A stretch of 64,000 nucleotides of DNA, from contig JABFSE010000008.1 of NCBI GenBank assembly GCA_013140765.1, positions 62,001 through 126,000 on the forward strand, read 5' to 3'. The DNA comes from Sulfuriferula sp. Lineage in GTDB: Bacteria; Pseudomonadota; Gammaproteobacteria; Burkholderiales; Sulfuriferulaceae. Of this stretch, positions 1-5,595 are shown piece after piece; the stretch's first letter is position 1, and each line of letters begins with the position of its first letter. The notes below the pieces were generated by a model. That model made no database searches and had not been told where the DNA came from. It saw only the letters and a program-made list of their open reading frames with translations. A program made the position numbers and the translations under genes.

Positions 1-453
1 AAAAAACACGTTGACGACATCGCCAGCAAATACATTATCGAGGGCGAAACCTCAGACGGCGCAGTCATGTTTATCCCCGCCGAAGCCGTATTTGCCGAAA
101 TCCACGCCTACCACGTTGATTTAGTTGAATACGCCATGTCGCGCCGTGTATGGATAGTGTCGCCAACCACACTCATGGCGGTACTCAACACCGCTCGTGC
201 CGTGATTAAAGATGTCGAAACCCGCCGTCAAGTCCACATTATCAAAGACGAATTATCCAAGCTCGGCAAAGACTTCATCCGTTTCGACGAGCGCATGAAA
301 AAGCTCGCCGACCATATCCGCATGGCGAATAAAGATGCCGAAGAAGTCCACATCACCAGCCAAAAAATCAGCAAACGTTTCAGCCAGATAGAGGCAGTCG
401 ATTTAGCGCACCTGCGTGCCCCCACCCCAGCATTATTACCCGATGAAGAATAA
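1..453 (+). CDS. rmuC: DNA recombination protein RmuC, C-terminal part
   Basis: Only the last 150 codons lie in the window; the reading frame is open to base 1, so the gene begins upstream. The RmuC family is thought to limit recombination at short inverted repeats and has a nuclease-like core. The visible part shows the family's conserved stretch MFIPAEAVFAEIH near residue 23 of the fragment, followed by a helical tail with the pattern LGKDFIRFDERMKKLADHI that is typical of the RmuC C-terminus. The ATG at 67 is internal and not a start. The stop at 451 is followed 10 bases later by the start of a DUF2288 gene, so the two are probably co-transcribed. Confidence 0.9.
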   Translation, partial: KKHVDDIASKYIIEGETSDGAVMFIPAEAVFAEIHAYHVDLVEYAMSRRVWIVSPTTLMAVLNTARAVIKDVETRRQVHIIKDELSKLGKDFIRFDERMKKLADHIRMANKDAEEVHITSQKISKRFSQIEAVDLAHLRAPTPALLPDEE

Positions 454-463
454 GGAAGCCAAC

Positions 464-766
464 ATGACCACCCCGCTAGAACTCATGCGTGACCAACTCA
501 ACACCGAAACCGCCAAAGCCGATTGGGCAGAGCTACTCCCCTTCTTTGCCAAAGGTCAATTGATACTGGTAGCCACGCAACTAGACCTAGTCGAAGTCGC
601 TGCCCACATCGCCACCGACAACGCCGAACACATACACACGTGGATGACTAGCGGTCAACTGGTCAAGCTCGACGACGATACCGCATTAGATTGGGAACAA
701 CGCAAACCCGCCATCTGGACAGTAGTCGTCGCCCCGTGGATATTGGTACAGGAGCGCGGGCATTGA
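464..766 (+). CDS. DUF2288 family protein
   Basis: A 100-residue cytoplasmic protein with no signal peptide or membrane segment. It matches the DUF2288 pattern: an N-terminal helix with LNTETAKADWAELLPFFAKG, then LDLVEVAAHIATDN, and a C-terminal WTVVVAPWILVQE segment. The family has no assigned biochemical role. The ATG at 464 is preferred over the upstream ATG at 416 because AAGGAAG sits 6 bases before it and because the family starts near MTTPLELMRDQL. The gene follows rmuC with a 10-base gap. Confidence 0.85.
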   Translation: MTTPLELMRDQLNTETAKADWAELLPFFAKGQLILVATQLDLVEVAAHIATDNAEHIHTWMTSGQLVKLDDDTALDWEQRKPAIWTVVVAPWILVQERGH

Positions 767-1061
767 GGTTTTATATCGCGACAGCATCCTATCCCGAACT
801 TTGCATAAACCCAGCAACCCGCAATGAATCGCTATTTTGTCGAGCTAATCAATTTTCAGGCAAAGCACCCCCAACCCCGAGCATCGGGCTGTAGCGTTGG
901 CAGTTATAGATGGAAGGTTTAGGCATATTCACGCCTAGCCAGACAGACGTGTTGACGTCAGGAAGAGTTGGTTACAGGCGGTTTGACCAGAAACAATCGC
1001 TCAGTGAGTGTCCAGATCAAGTGCTTGAAGGGATAGGCCGACGGGTTTTATAAAAATATTG
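767..1061. other. Intergenic region with no supported gene
   Basis: About 300 bases between the DUF2288 gene and the FitAB promoter. A 32-codon reading frame (823-921, plus) has no homology that I recognise and no ribosome binding site. A small CCCGA/TCGGG hairpin lies near 876-890 but has no T-run after it, so it is not a convincing terminator. Base composition is mixed. It may be decayed coding DNA, given the TA remnants next to it. Confidence 0.5.
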
Positions 1062-1107
1062 TTGACAGCGTGATATCAATGATTACAATGAAATCATTGC
1101 TGTAATC
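1062..1107 (+). promoter_or_regulatory. Promoter and palindromic operator of the FitAB pair
   Basis: TTGACA (1062-1067) and TACAAT (1084-1089) are separated by 16 bases, a strong sigma-70 type promoter. Two interleaved inverted repeats overlap it: CAATGATT (1077-1084) with AATCATTG (1092-1099), and GATTACA (1081-1087) with TGTAATC (1101-1107). Both arm pairs are perfect. Ribbon-helix-helix antitoxins of the FitA type bind such palindromes to repress their own operon, so this is the likely autoregulatory operator. Confidence 0.75.
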
Positions 1108-1123
1108 GAATAGGAGTCATGAC

Positions 1124-1363
1124 ATGGCCAGTATTACCATACGCAACCTCAATGAAACAGTGAAAGCGGATTTGCGCATACTTGCCGCACAACACGGGCA
1201 TTCTATGGAAGAAGAAGCCAGGCAGATTCTACAGCGAGCTTTGGTCAATAGTCCCAATGGGCTAGGCAGTAAAATCGTGCAGCGTTTTGCAGAAATAGGT
1301 GGCGTGAACCTTGCCACGCCTGCGCGCAGCCAACCTCGTCCCAGTCCTGATTTTGCACCGTAG
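1124..1363 (+). CDS. fitA: FitA-like ribbon-helix-helix antitoxin
   Basis: A 79-residue protein beginning MASITIRNLNETVKADL, followed by HGHSMEEEARQIL, the characteristic N-terminal ribbon and two helices of FitA/VapB-type antitoxins. The basic N-terminal part would bind the operator just upstream, and the C-terminal tail (about residues 45-79) would wrap the PIN toxin. An AGGAGT sequence lies 6-7 bases before the ATG. The toxin gene starts 7 bases after the stop. The pair looks intact, unlike most other TA genes in this window. Confidence 0.88.
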   Translation: MASITIRNLNETVKADLRILAAQHGHSMEEEARQILQRALVNSPNGLGSKIVQRFAEIGGVNLATPARSQPRPSPDFAP

Positions 1364-1370
1364 TTGACGC

Positions 1371-1799
1371 ATGATATTACTCGACACCAATGTGCTTTTC
1401 GAGCTCATGCGACCACAACCCAATGAGCACGTATTGCGTTGGATAGACCAGCATGCCAGCGCAAGTTTATGGATTAGTGCCATTACCCGTGCTGAAATAA
1501 TGTTAGGTTTGTCATTACTGCCTGACGGTAAGCGTAAACAACAGTTGATGGATATTGCAACCAACATCCTGAACGAAGATTTCGCCCATCGCTGCTTGGC
1601 TTTTGAACAATACGCCGCCGATTATTATGCAACCATCGTCGCTACCCGCACAAAACTAGGCATCCCCATAAGTGTAGAAGATGCACAAATTGCCGCTATC
1701 GCACTGACTAATTCATTCAGCATCGCCACGCGCAATGTAAAAGATTTTAATCATATCGAAGGCTTAACCATTATAGACCCATGGGGAAACACCACTTGA
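1371..1799 (+). CDS. fitB: FitB/VapC-like PIN-domain ribonuclease toxin
   Basis: A 142-residue PIN-domain protein. The expected acidic metal-binding residues are present: D5 in LLDTNVLFE, E42 in ITRAEIMLG, D104 in SVEDAQIAA and D125 in TRNVKDF. PIN toxins of this class cleave RNA, commonly tRNA, when released from the antitoxin. Length and motifs match complete family members, so it is probably functional. It is co-transcribed with the FitA-like gene 7 bases upstream. Its 3' end overlaps, on the other strand, the end of a residual RHH reading frame. Confidence 0.88.
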   Translation: MILLDTNVLFELMRPQPNEHVLRWIDQHASASLWISAITRAEIMLGLSLLPDGKRKQQLMDIATNILNEDFAHRCLAFEQYAADYYATIVATRTKLGIPISVEDAQIAAIALTNSFSIATRNVKDFNHIEGLTIIDPWGNTT

Positions 1800-1947
1800 T
1801 AGCCGATACAATAATCCCCGAATACCTTAATCGCAGATCTAGCGCAGCAACATCAATCAACCGATTAATGCTGACATGGCGACGCGCAGACAACTCTTTT
1901 AATCGTCTATGTTTATCGTCAGGCAAACGTATCGTTAATGCGCTCAG
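1771..1947 (-). pseudogene. Residual RHH antitoxin reading frame without an ATG start
   Basis: The minus-strand frame from 1947 encodes about 58 residues with a clear ribbon-helix-helix start, LSALTIRLPDDKHRRLKEL followed by SARRHVSINRLID. No ATG, GTG or TTG is in frame; the best candidate start is a CTG at 1947-1945 that overlaps the stop of the preceding PIN fragment as CTGA, with an AGGAG sequence 8 bases upstream. The frame ends inside the 3' end of the opposite fitB gene with residues that do not look native. I read it as an antitoxin remnant, or possibly a CTG-started protein. Confidence 0.6.
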
Positions 1948-2083
1948 TGTATTATCTCCTGAGGCTGTAAAAATGCGTCGGGTGTGATAGCACTCATTGT
2001 ACTAAATCTTAAATCCTGATGACGCATATCCCGTAAATTCCTGGTTACAATATATTGAAAGCCATCAGCCGTTGCGCATTCAC
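1944..2083 (-). pseudogene. C-terminal fragment of a PIN-domain toxin
   Basis: The minus-strand frame encodes ADGFQYIVTRNLRDMRHQD and then ITPDAFLQPQEIIH, the usual C-terminal end of PIN_3-type toxins (VTRNxRD followed by TPxxFL). The N-terminal two thirds, with the catalytic acidic residues, are missing: homology stops where the neighbouring vapC gene ends at 2080. Its stop codon overlaps the RHH remnant, so the two fragments were probably one toxin-first operon that lost its 5' end by deletion. Confidence 0.7.
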
Positions 2084-2484
2084 CTTCCAAACGGATTAAA
2101 CACCCGTACAGGAAAGCGCTCAAAATCACGCACGTTGCGTGTTACCACGGTGAGGTTGTGCGTGATTGCGCAAGCGGCGATCATCGCATCTTCATAAACG
2201 GTATTAGATTGCTTGTGCATGAGTTTGGCCCATAAACGGAAAACTGCCGCATCCATATCTATCAGATTATAGGTAGCAGCAACCTGATTAAGCCAGCTCT
2301 CCAATAACACGGCTTTGTCTACATCTTGCTCACGGGTGATTTCAATACCTGCTTGTATTTCTCCCATAGTCACGGCACAGAGATGCAAATCAGCATCTGC
2401 AATAGCCTCTATCCATGCCACGACACCTCCGTGTGGGCGGATTCTGCGGAGTTCAGAAACAATGTTAGTGTCAAGTAAATACAC
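2080..2484 (-). CDS. vapC: VapC-like PIN-domain toxin
   Basis: A 134-residue PIN-domain protein starting at a GTG (2484) one base after the antitoxin stop. That start gives the standard N-terminus VYLLDTNIVSELRR; longer starts would run into the antitoxin gene. Metal-binding residues are visible at D5, E42 (TMGEIQAG), D99 (VYEDAMIAA) and D120 (TRNVRDF). The protein ends with FPVRVFNPFGR, a normal C-terminus for this group. It appears complete and is paired with a Phd/YefM antitoxin. Confidence 0.87.
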   Translation of the reverse strand: MYLLDTNIVSELRRIRPHGGVVAWIEAIADADLHLCAVTMGEIQAGIEITREQDVDKAVLLESWLNQVAATYNLIDMDAAVFRLWAKLMHKQSNTVYEDAMIAACAITHNLTVVTRNVRDFERFPVRVFNPFGR

Positions 2485-2485
2485 G

Positions 2486-2746
2486 CTAATCCCCAAGCAC
2501 TTCAATATCACGCCGTTGCGCCATACCTCGTTGAGGTAATACCATATCGCCGCGAGCAACATCTGACAATAACAACGTTTTAAGGGATGGCCGCGCAGCG
2601 TTATTCAGCCGTCGCCATTCGGCTATAGGCACTAAAATAGCCGTTTCAACACCGCGTCGTGCTACCACCTGCGGACCTTGGTTGACACAAGCATTCAGCA
2701 ATTCACTAAATCGCGCTTTTGCATCTTGTACGGGCCAAATATTCAT
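2486..2746 (-). CDS. Phd/YefM-type antitoxin
   Basis: An 86-residue protein with the Phd/YefM fold signature MNIWPVQDAKARFSELL, then QVVARRGVETAILVPIAEW. Such proteins neutralise the adjacent toxin and bind operator DNA through the N-terminal domain. The residues after about 55 would be the toxin-binding tail. AGGAG (complement of 2752-2756) lies 5-6 bases before the ATG at 2746. The PIN toxin gene begins one base after its stop. Confidence 0.87.
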   Translation of the reverse strand: MNIWPVQDAKARFSELLNACVNQGPQVVARRGVETAILVPIAEWRRLNNAARPSLKTLLLSDVARGDMVLPQRGMAQRRDIEVLGD

Positions 2747-2751
2747 GATGG

Positions 2752-2778
2752 CTCCTATGTATGACTGGTTGTATGACT
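2752..2778 (-). promoter_or_regulatory. Direct-repeat operator upstream of the Phd/VapC pair
   Basis: GTATGACT occurs twice, at 2759-2766 and 2771-2778, spaced 12 bases apart (about one helical turn), immediately upstream of the ribosome binding site. The second copy runs into the palindrome ACTAGT. This arrangement fits an autoregulatory Phd-type operator. A weak promoter (TTGCGC, 17-base spacer, TAAACT on the minus strand) lies just beyond. Confidence 0.5.
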
Positions 2779-2893
2779 AGTTTACTTTGCATTGATTCAT
2801 TGCGCAATATAGTTATGCATTTTGAGTGCATGCTTGATTCTTCATCGAAAATCACGATGAAGAAATGCTAATCCACTCAGAAAATAATCGCAA

Positions 2894-2919
2894 TTTGTTG
2901 GAAAGTTAGAACTGACCCC
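2894..2919 (+). repeat. Single arm of the GTTAGAACTGACCCC repeat
   Basis: These 26 bases are identical to the right arm of the perfect-looking inverted repeat at 9001-9068. Related copies lie at 7829-7891 and 31633-31690. Here only one arm is present and it sits directly before a truncated relE fragment, as if an inverted-repeat element recombined or excised at this point. It resembles REP-type palindromes mobilised by RAYT transposases, none of which is in the window. Confidence 0.7.
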
Positions 2920-2939
2920 TCTGTACTTTAACGGGTTCA

Positions 2940-3056
2940 CTAGATGGGCTATGGCGTTATCGCGTGGGTGATTATCGCGTCATTTGTGAGATACGAGATA
3001 ACACCGTGTGTATTCTGGTTTTGCAAATCGGCAACAGACGAGAAATTTACCGATAA
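2940..3056 (+). pseudogene. C-terminal fragment of a RelE/ParE-family toxin
   Basis: The plus frame encodes [20 protein letters not shown], then [15 protein letters not shown] and a stop at 3054. This is the conserved C-terminal beta-sheet of RelE-type ribonuclease toxins ([13 protein letters not shown]... VGHRxxxY). The N-terminal half and the partner antitoxin are absent; a repeat arm lies 21 bases upstream. It is a dead fragment. Confidence 0.75.
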
Positions 3057-3224
3057 CGCCTAAGCACATCAAACACCACCCCAGCAACTGCCGCAAAATG
3101 TCACATTACGCCATGCTACGTCTGTGTTGTGGGTTATAAATTCACGGTCACTATTATTTTTTTAATTTATTAACTATATGTTTTTTATAATTTTAATAAA
3201 TTAAATTACACCAACAGCCCAAAC
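3057..3224. other. AT-rich region upstream of the pilin promoter
   Basis: No coding signal was seen. Bases 3145-3210 are strongly AT-rich with T and A tracts. In sigma-54 driven pilin genes such a region commonly holds IHF and PilR activator sites; I cannot assign exact sites here. Confidence 0.45.
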
Positions 3225-3240
3225 TGGCACAGCGGTTGCG
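3225..3240 (+). promoter_or_regulatory. Sigma-54 promoter of the pilin gene
   Basis: TGGCAC (3225-3230), five bases, then TTGCG (3236-3240) matches the sigma-54 consensus TGGCAC-N5-TTGCW with the invariant GG and GC correctly spaced. Transcription would begin near 3251, giving a leader of about 50 bases before the pilin ATG at 3303. Pilin genes are known to be transcribed by RpoN with the PilSR two-component system in several proteobacteria. Confidence 0.85.
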
Positions 3241-3302
3241 TATTAGTATGCAAACGCCGAACAAGACGTTTTGCTAAAACCACTTAACTTAGGAGAAACA
3301 CC

Positions 3303-3641
3303 ATGAACCAAATGCAAAAAGGTTTTACCTTGATCGAATTGATGATCGTTGTTGCGATTATCGGTATTTTGGCTGCTGTTGCGTTGCCACAATATAAATC
3401 TTACACTCAAAAATCTGCTGATGCCGCTTGTCTTGCAGAGGCAACAGGTATTGCTCATGGCATGGCGGCCGCAAATGCAAATGCCGATACAGGTCTGCTG
3501 TCAACATCACCATTGAAAGCTTGTGATACAGGTGCCGTACCAACAACACTGAGTACCGCCGTAGTGACTTTTGCAAATGCGGCAAAAGGCACAAAATCAG
3601 TTAGCTGTGATTACAGCACTGGTGCTTGCTCATTAAGCTAA
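3303..3641 (+). CDS. pilA: Type IV major pilin
   Basis: A 112-residue type IVa pilin. The short leader MNQMQKG ends at the prepilin peptidase site G7/F8, followed by the class III motif [20 protein letters not shown], which is the membrane-spanning and assembly helix. E12 is the conserved Glu5 of mature pilin. Four cysteines (C43, C74, C102, C109) can form two disulfides; C102-C109 would close a small C-terminal D-loop. The globular domain is short for a pilin. AGGAG lies 7 bases before the ATG. A sigma-54 promoter precedes and a strong terminator follows, so it is a single-gene unit. A glycosyl ligase gene follows. Confidence 0.95.
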   Translation: MNQMQKGFTLIELMIVVAIIGILAAVALPQYKSYTQKSADAACLAEATGIAHGMAAANANADTGLLSTSPLKACDTGAVPTTLSTAVVTFANAAKGTKSVSCDYSTGACSLS

Positions 3642-3660
3642 TCGCTTAGTTTAATTTCTA

Positions 3661-3698
3661 AAAATAAAAGAGAGGCTTTTTAGCCTCTCTTTTATTTT
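3661..3698 (+). terminator. Rho-independent terminator of pilA
   Basis: A perfect 17-bp inverted repeat (3661-3677 and 3682-3698) with a 4-base loop; the GC core is AGAGAGGCT/AGCCTCTCT and the flanks are A- and T-rich. The downstream T-rich arm supplies the U tract. Its stability fits a highly expressed pilin mRNA. Confidence 0.92.
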
Positions 3699-3778
3699 CG
3701 GCATTATTTGGCTCCCGTGTTGTTAGCAGCCGTTATACTCTCTCACCAATATGTACATTTATCAAAATAGGCATCATT

Positions 3779-5200
3779 ATGCTACGTCTTAAGACTGGTA
3801 TCAACTTGCAATATATTATCTTTACCGCTTTTTTAGGACTGATTAGTCTGTCTCCCAGCCTCAACATCATCCCTAAAGTATTAATCACAACCAGTTTCCA
3901 CGATAGTCAACGCCTGCTAGAATTATTACTAATAGGCTTGGTATTATTACACACGTTCATCAACGGCACTGTTGGTCTAGTCACGCATCAGCGTATGCGT
4001 TACGCGATCTATAGCCTTATTTTGCTTGCCATTACCTCATCTTATTTAGCCATCTCCCCACGTCATGCCTTAATAGAAATCAGTTTATTTGCAGGCTTGT
4101 TTTACCTCAGTTTATTCGTCAGCCATTTGTACCGTGAACACACTACGCTATTGCTTAAATGGCTGGTTTACGCTTTTTGGGCGAGCATTATTTTCTCTAT
4201 GGTGTCGTTTTATGTAGGCTATATTACGGCGACTATTTTTAACACCCCCGTTATTTGGCCTGCGCCGTTAAAAGGCTTTAGCAACATACGCTCTTTTAAC
4301 CAATACCAGCTGTGGACATTGGGCTTAGTTACCCTACCCTTGCTGGCTTTTGAGTTTAGGCGTACCAGCACGCGCTGGTGGCTGCATGTTGGCTTAGTGG
4401 CTTGGTTTGTATTGCTGTTTTTCGCTTCATCTCGCGGCGCGTTACTGGCTTGGGGTGTAGGTATTGTAGTAACAGCGATAGTCTATCGTCAAACCGCCGG
4501 CACGTTTATCCGCCTGCAATTAGCGTATATCACCGCAGGGTTTATCAGCTATCAAGTCTTATTCCAGCTCATACCCGCACTAAAAAAATCCGCCGTCGTC
4601 ACAGGCACCGTCCTACGCGACTCAACCAGTGACCGCGTGCAATTATGGCAATTAGCAATCAATTTAATTGAACATCACCCGATTTTCGGCATAGGAGCTA
4701 TGGGCTTTGCCTGGGTAAACGCAGGCGTAGCGCATCCACATAACAGCGTGTTGCAACTCATGTCAGAATGGGGGCTACCTGCGGCATTGATTATCTTAAG
4801 TATTGCAGGTTACGGATTAGCTTGCTGGCTAAAAAGATTTAACATCACCAGCCTGCAAGCCGAAGCCGAAACCAAGCACAATGCCAGCTTAGTCGTCGTA
4901 CTGTTCTTCACCCTAGTCACCAATGCCGCGTACTCATTAGTCGATGGCGTAATCGTCATGCCCATTAGCCAGGTAATGATGTTCAGCATTGTGGGACTCA
5001 TGTTAGGCATTTATCAGCACCACAATACCCCAGACACCCATCGCAAAGCCTTATTCAGTCGCATTTTTGCTGGTGTAGTCCTCGTTGCATTAGCGTGGGC
5101 AAGCCTACCCGAAATCATTCAGGGCTTTACCGATACGCAAAAACATTTTTCCATCAACTACCCAGCCGCAGGTCCTAGAATGTGGCTGGAAATCAAGTAA
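3779..5200 (+). CDS. Wzy/O-antigen-ligase family membrane protein, likely pilin glycosylation ligase
   Basis: A 473-residue integral membrane protein with roughly eleven hydrophobic segments. It carries the Wzy_C (O-antigen ligase) pattern: SSRGALLAW near residues 217-225 and the periplasmic loop HPHNSVLQLMSEWGLP near 319-334. Members join lipid-linked glycans to lipid A, to other glycans or to pilin serines/threonines (TfpO/PilO, PglL). The position just after pilA matches the tfpO arrangement in Pseudomonas, so transfer of a glycan to pilin is the best inference; a cell-surface polysaccharide polymerase is the alternative. The gene has its own start after the pilA terminator. Confidence 0.8.
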   Translation: MLRLKTGINLQYIIFTAFLGLISLSPSLNIIPKVLITTSFHDSQRLLELLLIGLVLLHTFINGTVGLVTHQRMRYAIYSLILLAITSSYLAISPRHALIEISLFAGLFYLSLFVSHLYREHTTLLLKWLVYAFWASIIFSMVSFYVGYITATIFNTPVIWPAPLKGFSNIRSFNQYQLWTLGLVTLPLLAFEFRRTSTRWWLHVGLVAWFVLLFFASSRGALLAWGVGIVVTAIVYRQTAGTFIRLQLAYITAGFISYQVLFQLIPALKKSAVVTGTVLRDSTSDRVQLWQLAINLIEHHPIFGIGAMGFAWVNAGVAHPHNSVLQLMSEWGLPAALIILSIAGYGLACWLKRFNITSLQAEAETKHNASLVVVLFFTLVTNAAYSLVDGVIVMPISQVMMFSIVGLMLGIYQHHNTPDTHRKALFSRIFAGVVLVALAWASLPEIIQGFTDTQKHFSINYPAAGPRMWLEIK

Positions 5201-5283
5201 GCGTGTCGTGTTGGTTTCATCTCGAATGCTCTTTGGAGTTCATTTGAATGTTTTTTTAGTTTGTGTATATTATGGAGGCATGA

Positions 5284-5583
5284 ATGCTTTTACATTGGTT
5301 CGATACAAAAGAAGCTGTGTTGTTAGGTAATAAACTAGCTGACAATTTAACATCTGAGCTTAAAAAATCAAATACCAAAAAGACAAATGGAACAACAGAC
5401 ACTAGTGCAAAAGCTGTGCAAAAAACTTTTGTTTTGTTTGATAAATATAAGCAAACGACTAAACCTAATTTTTATCAGAAATCTAAGTTGGCAAACGAGT
5501 TTAAGTGGCGGCTTTTAGCTCAAGGACATGCCATCGATGTTGTCGATGCTTTAACACAAGAACTTATTTTTTACATGAAGTAA
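5284..5583 (+). CDS. Small hypothetical protein upstream of the OGT-like gene
   Basis: A 99-residue protein that I do not recognise. It has no signal peptide or membrane segment. The middle (residues 25-45) is rich in Lys, Thr and Ser and probably disordered; the rest looks helical. GGAGG sits 5 bases before the ATG at 5284, and a TPR/glycosyltransferase gene begins 12 bases after its stop, so the two are very likely translated from one mRNA. It may be a partner or acceptor of that enzyme, but nothing in its sequence shows a function. Its base use is more AT-rich than that of the housekeeping genes. Confidence 0.7.
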   Translation: MLLHWFDTKEAVLLGNKLADNLTSELKKSNTKKTNGTTDTSAKAVQKTFVLFDKYKQTTKPNFYQKSKLANEFKWRLLAQGHAIDVVDALTQELIFYMK

Positions 5584-5595
5584 GGGGCTGGTTGT

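Noticed and set aside
691-894. 67-codon frame overlapping the end of the DUF2288 gene
   Set aside because: Out of frame with a recognised gene, no ribosome binding site and no protein-like pattern.
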